A stretch of DNA of 44,844 nucleotides from Hysterium pulicare CBS 123377. Its lineage: Eukaryota; Ascomycota; Dothideomycetes; Hysteriales; Hysteriaceae. The notes beneath the pieces are model-generated. The model made no database searches. It saw nothing but the letters and a program-made list of their open reading frames with translations, and was not told the origin of the DNA. Positions 20,759 to 29,287 of this stretch are shown here, in pieces. The position numbers and the translations under genes are program-made. The DNA lies in assembly GCA_000467715.1 (NCBI GenBank), contig AJFK01000847.1, positions 1 to 44,844 on the forward strand, written 5' to 3'. The stretch's first letter is position 1. Every line of letters starts with the position of its first letter.

Positions 20759-21640
20759 TTATACCTCGCTGGGAGCATTGAGTGCCCGGGTAGACTGGTT
20801 ATCCCCAGTCCCATAAGACGGATTAAGAGTCTCCTCTACTTCTGACCTTCCTAGCCTTGCCCGATACCCTCTCCAATTCGCCGTAACAAACAAGATGAGA
20901 ACGGTCCCAAGATTTTGAACGTCTTCAGCCTGATCTTCTTTAAGCTTACATCTTCGGATAGTACAGAAAGCGCAACTCACCAGAAAAAATGGCACCGCAG
21001 AATCGCATTTTGCAGAGAGAACTGCAGTGATGATTATCCATACAAATACCCAAACTGCACCTATTATAGTCATCGTGAATAGGGGCTTCTTGAAGAAATC
21101 CTTCCACCGACTATGTCTGTTGATCCAATACGGATAGTTTATGATGCATCCGATTTGGATAATCGCCCCAGTCATCTGTATAACGTACTTGAATACCTCA
21201 TCGTTGTCTTTGACTTTGTAGTAGATCGCGAAGGGAGATATCAAAGGAAGTATCGCAAGGAGATTCATTATTAGGTGCTTCTTCTGTGCAAATCCGGGGG
21301 CCAACATAAAGTAAGTAACGTCGCAGATATAGGATACCTGGTGGACGTCAGAAGGCGTGATCGGTCAAGGTGGGGGCTCTGACCTGAGACGATTGTACGA
21401 TTGCTATAGTGCATGCTGACACCATCGATAATGCGCTTCTTGATTTCACTTCGTGATGATGGCTCAAGGCTTCCTGGCTTGGAGGGAATAATAGACGAGT
21501 GTCACCACTGCCGCGCAAATAAAGAACGCCAAGCGGATGAGCCATAGCAAAGATAGCTTAGGGTGATGGGACAGGATGGGGATGACAACATTAATTATAG
21601 AGCAAGAAGAAACGATCTTGATGATGTTTAATGGGGTCAT
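20759..21640 (-). pseudogene. Multi-pass membrane protein, disrupted
   Basis: The downstream part (20759-21307 and a few codons upstream) has hydrophobic segments typical of membrane helices: LIMNLLAILPLISPFAIYY, YVIQMTGAIIQIGCIINYPY, PLFTMTIIGAVWVFVWIIIT, VPFFLVSCAFC. A soluble tail follows. An upstream exon-like frame starts at ATG 21640 (MTPLNIIKIVSSCSIIN, LSLLWLIRLAFFICAAVVTL). It then stops at QARKP-TGA, while the frame one base over continues KKRIIDGVSMHYSNRTIVS. A single extra T would explain that break. The following GTCAGA...CCACCAG intron candidate fits only a third frame. At least one disabling change is therefore likely. The family resembles fungal integral membrane proteins of unknown function. 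Confidence 0.5.
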
Positions 21641-22157
21641 TGTTCAGGAGCTGCCGACTGAACTTTCAGTTCAGGAGTCCAGCATGATATATACCGATCT
21701 GAGCAGCTGAGCTCCACTGATGTGCCTCGGTCATCACGCCTGCACGCATTGGTAAGGAACCCTACGGGACAGTACGGAACGAGACGGCACGGCACCTCCG
21801 TCGAGTCTGTGGCGCATAGCAGGGCAATATTCGCCCCCGGATTTGCATTAGTTATGCTCAGACAAATGAACTTTAACCGCCCAAGCCTTCCGACCAGCGT
21901 TGATGTGCAGACTCTATCAAACTGCATAGCAAGATAACCCTGGATGTTGTAATTCAAGAACGCGCATCTGGGCGGTTAGGTTAGACGTCCGTATATAATT
22001 TGGACGGGATCCTCTCCGATTTTCTGATGCCTAGCATTCCATTTACTCGACCGAGCAATTCCATTCGGATTCCATGGAGAACTTTCCGACCCTTTTGGTA
22101 AGCCTCTCGGATCTTCCGATTTAAACCAGATATTGATAGAGGTAGCGCGACGTGATC
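21641..22157. other. No supported gene
   Basis: Short frames only. ATGGAGAACTTTCCGACC at 22074 followed by a GTAAGC donor-like site looks exon-like, but it does not connect in frame with the ORF at 22158. Confidence 0.35.
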
Positions 22158-22331
22158 ATGACCCTACCGGCCGATGAGAGAGTTAAATACAGAGACGAGT
22201 TAAAGGAAATCGCGAAAATGCAGAGAATCGAGGAGATTCAGAGAGACGAAGACTCCGGGACAGCAAAGGCGCGGCGAGAGGACAAACAACGGAGGGGATG
22301 GAAATCTTTTTTTCGGGAGAATGGGTTGTAA
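22158..22331 (+). CDS. Small charged ORF, 57 aa
   Basis: A continuous frame of very charged, helix-prone sequence: MTLPADERVKYRDELKEI, MQRIEEIQRDEDSGTAKARR, DKQRRGWKSFFRENGL. The composition looks coding rather than random. It could be an intact small protein or the last exon of a gene. I do not recognise it. Confidence 0.35.
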   Translation: MTLPADERVKYRDELKEIAKMQRIEEIQRDEDSGTAKARREDKQRRGWKSFFRENGL

Positions 22332-22656
22332 TCCAAGTTAGACAGCAAAATTGAGTAGAGATGCATCGCATAGCCTTGCACATATAAAAGCCTCTAGGAA
22401 TTACAATGAATTTTTCATATATTGATCAAACAAAAGTAGGAATCGAGGCGTGGGATGAGGAACTGCAGTGCCCCTGTGGTGTTGGGAGAGGTGCTGTAAG
22501 AGGTTGTAGCGCTCGGGCCGTGTACCCCAGCATCCTTGACGCCCGGGACGCCCGGGACGCCCTGGACATCCTGGATGCCTTGTCTTGCTCGGTTCGAAAC
22601 CACTTCGCCCCGCTCGAATAATTTGCACCAGCACCACCGCCATCACACGGCACAGC

Positions 22657-23077
22657 ATGGCGTCTATTAAAGCTAGAGCCAAGTCTGAAGAAGTGCGAGA
22701 TATTGCAAATCATTCTAGCAACCAGTGGAAACAGTTTATGGCAAGTCCACTGGCCCCCGCTGTGGCGCCTTTCTAACTGCCACGGATAGAAGTACACCAG
22801 GGAGCGAGCTGAAATCCTTTTACAATCCTATCCTAGGTCGACCTGGACCGATTTAAAGGACGAGGAACATCACGGGGCCCTTTTGGCTGTGAACCACAAG
22901 CTACAGGCGCAGGACATACCCGAAGTGTCGAAACAGGTCCTTGACTGGCGCATGCCCAAGGTTATGTGGGAGATCCGGAGGACATCGGAACCTTCCTCTT
23001 CCAACTCGATTGATCAGTCGGCCGACCCTGAAACAGCCACTGCAGAAAGCGAAGTCAACCCTGAAAATGGTGTGTAG
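22657..23077 (+). CDS. Hypothetical protein with a GC-AG intron, 123 aa
   Basis: Exons 22657-22740 and 22790-23077 are separated by a 49-nt intron that begins GCAAGT, carries TCTAACT as branch site and ends GATAG. The junction is phase 0 (FM then KYTRERAEILLQ) and gives 123 aa. The protein starts MASIKARAKSEEVRDIANH and continues YPRSTWTDLKDEEHHGALL, DIPEVSKQVLDWRMPKVMWE, then an acidic Ser-rich tail. If the intron is ignored a stop follows soon (VAPF-stop). I do not recognise the family. It may belong with the next locus, which has a similar soluble, charged style. Confidence 0.5.
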
Positions 23078-23455
23078 GAGATGGTATTGACAATGGTGTA
23101 GGGTGACGTTGGACATGCTGTGTGGGACACCTTTTCATATGTAAGCAACGGATCAAATCCTAGGATATAGTTGGCATGTATTGGTGTTGGGAAGGAGATG
23201 TTAAGTGTGGATGTTCTTGAGGCAGAGTTCGAGTCCTCTTCTTTTGCTTTCAGAGACTCCCCAATCTGTCCAGTAATTCTTTGATTTGGTATGGTCTTTA
23301 CTGTTCTATTCTCACCTCTTACATGCGCTTGCCTCGTGCCGTGCCGTGCTGCACGGATCCAAGCGTCGATTAAAGTGTTTGCCACTTTAAAACACCTAGC
23401 CTCCTTCCCTCAACCCAGTCCAATACTCTTCCATTATTCACACTATTGATTCATC

Positions 23456-24581
23456 ATGGGCAAGGAACCTCTTTCGCACGGATCGCACGAATGGGTAGTA
23501 GCCCGCCTCGATGAAGCCAAGAGGAAGTTCAACGTTTACAAGCACTCTGACCCTGCATCATCTATATTCGAACCCGTCTCTAAAGAGACGCGAAGTCCGC
23601 CTCAATTAGGTAAGCAGCCGGATTTGCTTCACGCGAACCGAAAACCTAATTCCTGGGTCCGGGATCTCGATACAGAACCATATTCTGGGAACCTGTTATC
23701 TGAATTAGAAATTGGATATTTGTCCTTCTATAAGTAAGTTGGATCAATATAATGCTTGGCCGTTAGAGAGCATATATACCGAACAGACTGCCTTCACTAA
23801 CATGATTCCTAAAGTTTGATGATTTCTTCCACACCTATTTTCATTGAGACAGCACTACTACAACCTAACACTGCATTCGGAATTTGACTTTTCCGCTCCC
23901 TATTTCATAAAGTCGCGTCGACTGCACTTCCAACAGCGGTAGAGGGTTCTACCGGAAGTCTTGTTACTGAAGAAGATTGCGGGAAAAATGCTTCTGACCA
24001 ACTCGAAAGACTTCAATTCCGATACTGCACTCGTTGAACATGGTGAGCTACTTCACAATATCGAAGGTTTGCGCATAACACCGCTCTATTTATTTGAGAA
24101 CCACCTGGATTTTCAGCATTCGGAAAGATTCCTTGTGAAGATCGACGACCCTTCCGTCGAAGATCATCATAGCTACACTGTCATGAGAGGTCGTCAGATT
24201 TTCAAGAAGCAGACGCGGTGGCTCACTTTACCAAGCTTCGATTCTCAGACAAAGCGTGAAGACCGACTCACAAGCAATCTACATTCTAAAAAGCGCATTG
24301 CTTGGCTTTCCCAAACTTGCAACGTCCCACGCTGGTGGGCTTTGTTAACGCGGTGGAGAGAAGATGAAAAGGGGAATGTCCCAGATGATGAGCTATGGAT
24401 ATTCGATAACATTGTCGTACAGGTAAAATGGAAGACAGGAGAGGTGACATGGGAGTTTGCATCTGAAATCTCGAGCATGGTAGGAAACAAGAAGTTTGTA
24501 TCTGCCATGCCTAAGTGGGGTGAGAAAATGCAGGAACAGTATGGGAAAGTCGCTGATATAATCCATGAAGAGGATGATTGA
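23456..24581 (+). pseudogene. Hypothetical gene with unresolved or broken middle
   Basis: The first exon from ATG 23456 reads MGKEPLSHGSHEWVVARL through LLSELEIGYLSFY to a GTAAGT donor at 23734. Splicing to 23815 (after ACTAAC...CTAAAG) continues in frame for 24 codons and stops at 23887, giving a 116-aa product. A further frame ending at 24581 looks strongly coding (HSEFDFSAPYFIKSRRLHF, then TAG at 23940, then RVLPEVLLLKKIAGKMLL, ... CNVPRWWALLTRWREDEKG, DDELWIFDNIVVQVKWK). The downstream frame is 206 codons from TTG 23961. Either two genes are adjacent or one gene carries a nonsense and a frame defect. No known family recognised. Confidence 0.45.
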
Positions 24582-24878
24582 ATGATCATTATGAGTTTGT
24601 GAGACCGGGGTAATTTGGCAAAGCGATGCATCTTTAGGTAGTATGCTGCAGGAATTAAAATGCTAGCTTGCCTTAGATGATCTTCCACTTCCAAATGTGA
24701 CATTTGACAGCTCAACTCTTCAGCGAATCGCATTTAAACATGACGCGGTTAAAACATAAATTTCAAATTTCGTTCTATGGAAATAAGAGTAGGTTTTTTC
24801 TATAAACCTTTAAAATATTTAATTTGAATTCCTATCTTCGCTTATTCTTGATTAACACGAACCAATCCCACTCACCCG

Positions 24879-24887
24879 AAAAAAAAA
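24879..24887 (-). terminator. T tract 3' of the three-intron tRNA-Asp gene
   Basis: Nine T on the minus strand, starting five nt beyond the discriminator base at 24892, the expected place and sequence for Pol III termination. Confidence 0.65.
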
Positions 24888-24891
24888 TTTG

Positions 24892-25132
24892 CTCTCCGAC
24901 GGGGAATCGACTATTCCAAATTAACAAATTGTATTCGGAGACAAGATAATGTGACTTACACCCCGGTCTCCCGCGCTTGTGAAGATTGACAAGCGGAAAC
25001 TGTTTTCATTTAGACGAAGAATACTAGTAATTATTGGGTAGCAACTTACTCATGACCACTCTAAGAAAATTGTTAGAATATTTTTTCCACCGCTTTGCGA
25101 TAGGACGGTTGTAACTTACAGACCATCGAAGA
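24892..25132 (-). tRNA. tRNA-Asp(GUC)-like gene split by three GT-AG introns plus a 37/38 intron
   Basis: Read on the minus strand from 25132. The acceptor 5' strand is TCTTCGA, followed by TGGTCT. Intron 1 (25119-25061, 59 nt: GTAAGTT, TCTAACA branch, TTTTCTTAG) lies between T13 and A14. Then AGTGGTCATGA. Intron 2 (25049-25000, 50 nt: GTAAGTT, TCTAAAT, AAAACAG) lies between A24 and T25. Then TTTCCGCTTGTCA with anticodon GTC, and an 11-nt insert at 37/38 (24986-24976, ATCTTCACAAG). Then CGCGGGAGACCGGGGT. Intron 3 (24959-24911, 49 nt: GTAAGTC, GTTAAT, GAATAG) lies between T54 and T55. Then TCGATTCCCCG and the acceptor 3' strand TCGGAGA with G73. The acceptor pairs 7 of 7. Excision leaves exactly 72 nt, differing from the 11158-11289 gene only by two swapped base pairs. 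The internal A and B boxes are both interrupted in the DNA. Confidence 0.85.
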
Positions 25133-25668
25133 TTACATTGCAAGAAATAGTTATTATTTTGTATATGATCCCAAAATAAAATTAAATCGGTCCCTTCAAC
25201 CATGTTGGCAGATGGCTCAAGCGAGGACCAACAGCTATAATTTAATCATATGTCCGATTCTGTGTGGAGTCAATGTGTCCCGCGACCTATGAACTAGGGT
25301 GAAATCGCTTCTCACGCAAGCAACAGTTTCATTCACCCTTCATTTCTAAGCTAATCAATTTTATCTCAAGTCAAATACTTTGTTGTATTCCTACAAAGTT
25401 CTTATACATGCCACATACGACACCCTTTCCCGTCTAAAGAACTCGATCAAGTGAAATTGCTAACTGGCGGAAGTCAACATGTACTAGCTAACGCCAAGTT
25501 TTCTCTCCCTTTCAGTTCATAACATCTCGAAGACCTAACTCAAAAAAGCTGTCATAAAAAAAATCAACATAGTCTAACGTCAAAACCGCCTCCTTCAAAA
25601 CTAGACCCAACATTCTATAGCTAAGTGATTCTGTATGCCATTCCCCGACTACTTAAAGGACAAGGGAC
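25133..25668. other. AT-rich spacer
   Basis: No gene. It lies between the tRNA-Asp gene and the stop codon of the recombinase-like gene, both on the minus strand. Confidence 0.45.
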
Positions 25669-28208
25669 TTATTCTCCGCCCATTTCGATGTCGTCGGTTC
25701 CCGTTTCGATATCGGAGCTTGTCGATCGAAATCGGAAACCGATCTCTTCCACTTTGCGCCGTCGCAGAGAATGCACCCCGTGATACTGCAGCAGATGATC
25801 CCAGAAAGAATTACGGGAGAAATAATCACATGGAGGATGACGGACACAAGTAGGATGTGGACACCGGAAACCGGACGGAGACTGATACTGAGTTTCGGTG
25901 TCGAGATGACAGGTCATGTGTCTGTGAAATGCGTAGACGTCTGCAAATTGAACAAACCGTTGTGATGGTTTGCCCTTCTGTCCCAGGCAATGAGGGCAAT
26001 GTCCGGCCACGGCGAGAATACCGTGCCTGCGGATAATGCCACAAAATGGGTGAATATCGTTGAGATGCTTTTCACAATGCTCTTCCCATGCACCGTCAGT
26101 AATTACCCATCGAGTACACTCATAACAGAAGTGGTGCTTGTTCGGCAAATCCCAATTTGGAACATGATGATCGCGTAACAAGTGGCGGCTGAGGCTTCTT
26201 GCATCTTGGAAGAGTCTGAAACAATCCTCCCAGCCACATCTCACAGGTGTCGTTCGACGTTTATGGTGCAACATATGTTTGGTAACTTCCTTAAGCGATA
26301 GGGATTGGGACTTCTTGTCGCAAGCGCGCCACCGGCATCCGTGACGGAACTTGGCGATGGTTCGGTTAAGTGCTTCGTCAGAATACTTAGTGCGACGGAT
26401 TTTAGCACACTTCAAAAGATGATCCGCTTTTTTTGTTTTGTTTAATCTAGATTTTGTGAGCACGATACGGTTATAGGAATGTGAGGATAATCGAACCTTT
26501 GTAAGTTTTTCCCGCATTGAGGACAGCCGCCATCTTCACCGAGAGATGCTTCCGGGTAATAAGTAGTTGTGACATTAGGGTTTGCCATCGCTACCAGAGG
26601 CTGCATCGCCACTTTCAAGGAAACATTACTTGATTTGGGCCCAAAGAAGTTGTCTATGACCTGCATCCTTTCAGGTTCGTATCGGAGCACAGCTGGCCGA
26701 AACCGTGGTGTGGCACGTGGAGGCAAAGTTATCGATGGATTGTCCTCAAGGCTAGCCTTAAGCCTATCGTATTGGTCGCTTACGAGGCTTTCCGCGTTTG
26801 TATCGACCTCTCTACCAAAGCCATGGACCCAATGAAATCGAAAAGCCCATCTCGCTGGGGTAAACCACGCACGATAGCTTGGCTGTCAATGGTAGAAATC
26901 CTTGAGATGTACGCCTGAAACGTATCATCATCTTTATGCCTCATCCGACTGCGCCTTTGGGCAGCAGTGACGGCCTCTGTTCCATCATGTCAGCGCATTT
27001 CAGAAAGTAGCTCAAAGCCTTGGCTTACTGTCCAATCTATTACCATATCCCCTCCTAAAACAATATGTGCTTAGGGAATCCTTGTAACCGGCCCTTTTGC
27101 CCAGATAGCGAAGCGCAGTTGCAAGCGTCGAGTATGTTCTGATCTTCTCGGGATCAACTCCACCGTTGGAAGTAAATGCGCGGATGATTGGGCGATCTCT
27201 CATTTCTTCTTTGACTTTTAGCACATAACTCACGCTTGATTTTGGCACCCGAACGAGAGCAAGGTCCTCTATGTCCTTCACATCCTCGAACACATTGTCC
27301 GCGAGTGCCAAAGAGAGGTAATGCGTCACCATACATGTCATACGTTGTCGAGGGTTCTCTGTCACGACTACTTCTTCGCTGATAATGGCACCAGTTAGCT
27401 CTGCATAAAGGTTTCGAGGCGTTTACATACCTATCTTTCTCGCTCCACCTACGGCCCTTGATATTTCGAAAATTCAGCTTCATGCACCAGATTGGGCCTG
27501 ATGATGTGCCCAAAAGGAAAAAATACAACATCTTTATAATGGAGCCCCTCGTTTGAACCTCGATGACAGTTTGATTCTACAATCTCGCCCGGACGGATAC
27601 CCAGTTCACTCAAGGTGATAATAATGCAGGCCTCCTGAACACGTCCACGAGAATGACTAGGGCTGAGCTCGTCGAAGGCCCACAAATATGTGAGAAGGTC
27701 CTCGGTCACGATCATCCCAGCCACAGGTTTGCCGAACACCTTGGTGGATGCGCCCTCCAGAACTGGCGTATGTCGCTCGATCCAGCGATTAAAATCCTTA
27801 GCTTGGCGGGGAGTCCAACGATATCGAGCAAAGATCGCAACAGCGCATCGTATATCCTTCCACATCCTCTTCAGAGTCTCAGTTGTAATCTTCTCTTCGA
27901 TTCTTCCACGACAATTTCGAACGATCCAGCGAAGGAAGGATTGGATGTGTCTTTCATCGGGGATGAAGGAGAATGGCTCCTTGTTAAGAGTGGAGGGCGG
28001 TTGAGGAGTTTCGCTGGCATAGCTTTTGATAATGGATAAGTGTACAAAATCATAAAGGCGACACGATGGAGGCGGCATACCTTTTCCAACGCTCGATAAG
28101 TTGCTTTATCTTCATTCTCTGATCGTCTGGAAGCCGCTCGAACAGCGCGTAAGGATCGTAGTCGGACGTACCATTACCGATCCAGTCGGCAAGGTCATCG
28201 TACGACAT
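25669..28208 (-). pseudogene. DUF3435 tyrosine recombinase with C2H2-type zinc-finger tail, two single-base frameshifts
   Basis: Five exons: 28081-28208, 27431-28022, 27029-27378, 26497-26976, 25669-26446. Three introns have good signals (for example GTATGT...GCTAAC...TATCAG); the last has a weak GTTCGA donor. The N-terminus is MSYDDLADWIGNGTSDYDPY. Catalytic-type residues of a tyrosine recombinase are visible: box I Arg in LGIRPGEIVES, box II Arg in YCFRRGYGNRLD, and the Tyr in DDTFQAYISRI. The C-terminus carries zinc-finger pairs (GGCPQCGKN, RHGCRWRACDKK, RCGWEDCFRLFQD, DHLLQYHGVH). One extra T in a T6 run (27518-27523) and one missing base near 26810-26825 break the frame. Correcting the count gives 775 codons. 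Captains of Starship elements belong to DUF3435, but members with this zinc-finger tail are also scattered as solo genes. No element ends were seen. Confidence 0.8.
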
Positions 28209-28552
28209 TGTCGAGTCCAAAGAAGAACCTGCTCAAGATGAGGAGATGAAGAGATGAGGAGTATGAGAGCAGTACTTGGGCGAGCCAGACCAAGGAACAA
28301 GGCCCGTAGTCTGGTAATAGAACATGTTGGTGGCGCTGTGCGATAGGGGAACGAACATGATCGCAGAAGTTCGAAGGAAGCTAAGGTACAGTATGCGGTT
28401 TCTGAAATGTGCAAAATTTCATATCCGAAAACGAGTTTTAGAAACCGGGAAATAAGTTTGGCCGTAAGCGAGTGGCGAAAGTCCAGATTCGCGAAGTCCC
28501 AAACAGGGAAATTCTGTTTTCCTTTGTAAACGATTTTGTTGATAAACAGTGC

Positions 28553-28576
28553 TCATGGCCACTAGACCAAGGAAGA
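28553..28576 (-). pseudogene. 5' fragment of a tRNA-Asp copy
   Basis: 24 nt matching positions 1-24 of the 11158-11289 gene (TCTTCCTTGGTCTAGTGG then CCATGA) with one T-to-C change in the D loop. The flank upstream of it also resembles the flank of that gene (AATAATC... on the minus strand), pointing to a duplication. After position 24 the sequence departs, then reaches GGAAAACAG followed by AATTTCC. This recalls the end of the 24/25 intron and the start of the anticodon arm in the three-intron gene. The rest is lost. Confidence 0.6.
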
Positions 28577-29287
28577 TAGATTATTGATGTAGTTTGAAAA
28601 TAAACTTAACTATTAAGGTTGGTTCAGCTAACAGCCTAATGCTTTCCATACCCCTCAATTATGCCGAGTCAACCCGATGCAGGCATAATCTTCTATTCGA
28701 ACTCTACAATTTATTTGGAAAGGATAGAGTTAGGCTAATAGTAAGCCTCAATATATTAATCTAAAATAGGATTGTGTATCTACGGAGTTAACGTTACACG
28801 CTCAAATGCCATTCCATAAGTATTTCTTCATCGGGGGAGGTAGATTGGATGAAAAGGCGGCCCTTGAAGCAAATTTAGCTTCAGAAGACTGTTCGCCGAC
28901 CCCAAAGCAGCTTAAAGATAAGTGGAACTTTGATTGGGCGTATATTGGAATAAGGCTTCAGTGCCTAAAGGCTATCTACGGATCTCCTCGGATCAAGAGC
29001 AGTACTGAAGGTGGTAGCACTCCTGAGTCAAACAAATTTCTTGTGCTCATCTGGATGCCAATGCTGATGTTTCCTGATCAACATGGCCTTTGAGAGGCTC
29101 ACTCAAGTACGAACTCCACTTTCACGACGAGACGGAAATATAGAGAAGAGCTCATCCCACCTCAGGGTTATAATATAGCCCAGAAAATACTATAGCTTAA
29201 CGGTCTGATTCAAAGACCTTTCAACAACATCATTGTCCGCTAAAACTAACTTGAGCACGCAAATACCTTTGTGAAGCTGAAATGGCC
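28577..29287. other. No supported gene; one 95-codon frame
   Basis: A plus frame at 28806-29093 (MPFHKYFFIGGGRLDEKAA, PKQLKDKWNFDWAYIGIRL) has mildly protein-like composition but no domain, partner exon or promoter evidence. The rest is AT-rich. Confidence 0.35.

Noticed and set aside
22538-22580. Collagen-like Gly-Arg-Pro frame on the minus strand
   Set aside because: It arises from a short GC-rich tandem repeat and has no credible gene context.
24603-24613. Plus-strand GAGACCGGGGT resembling the tRNA variable and T arm
   Set aside because: Only 11 nt match, with no partner stems or intron-like continuation; chance similarity is likely.
24911-25119. The tRNA inserts as group I or group II introns or homing elements
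   Set aside because: They are 49-59 nt, far too short, and have GTAAGT...AG ends with branch-like sites.
11158-25132. The tRNA-Asp-like loci as tRNA-derived SINEs
   Set aside because: No shared body or tail follows the tRNA part, the 3' ends stop at the discriminator plus a T tract, and no target duplication is visible.
28201-28577. Terminal inverted repeats or target duplication marking a Starship edge upstream of the recombinase
   Set aside because: No matching direct or inverted repeats were seen flanking the gene; only one possible edge is within view.
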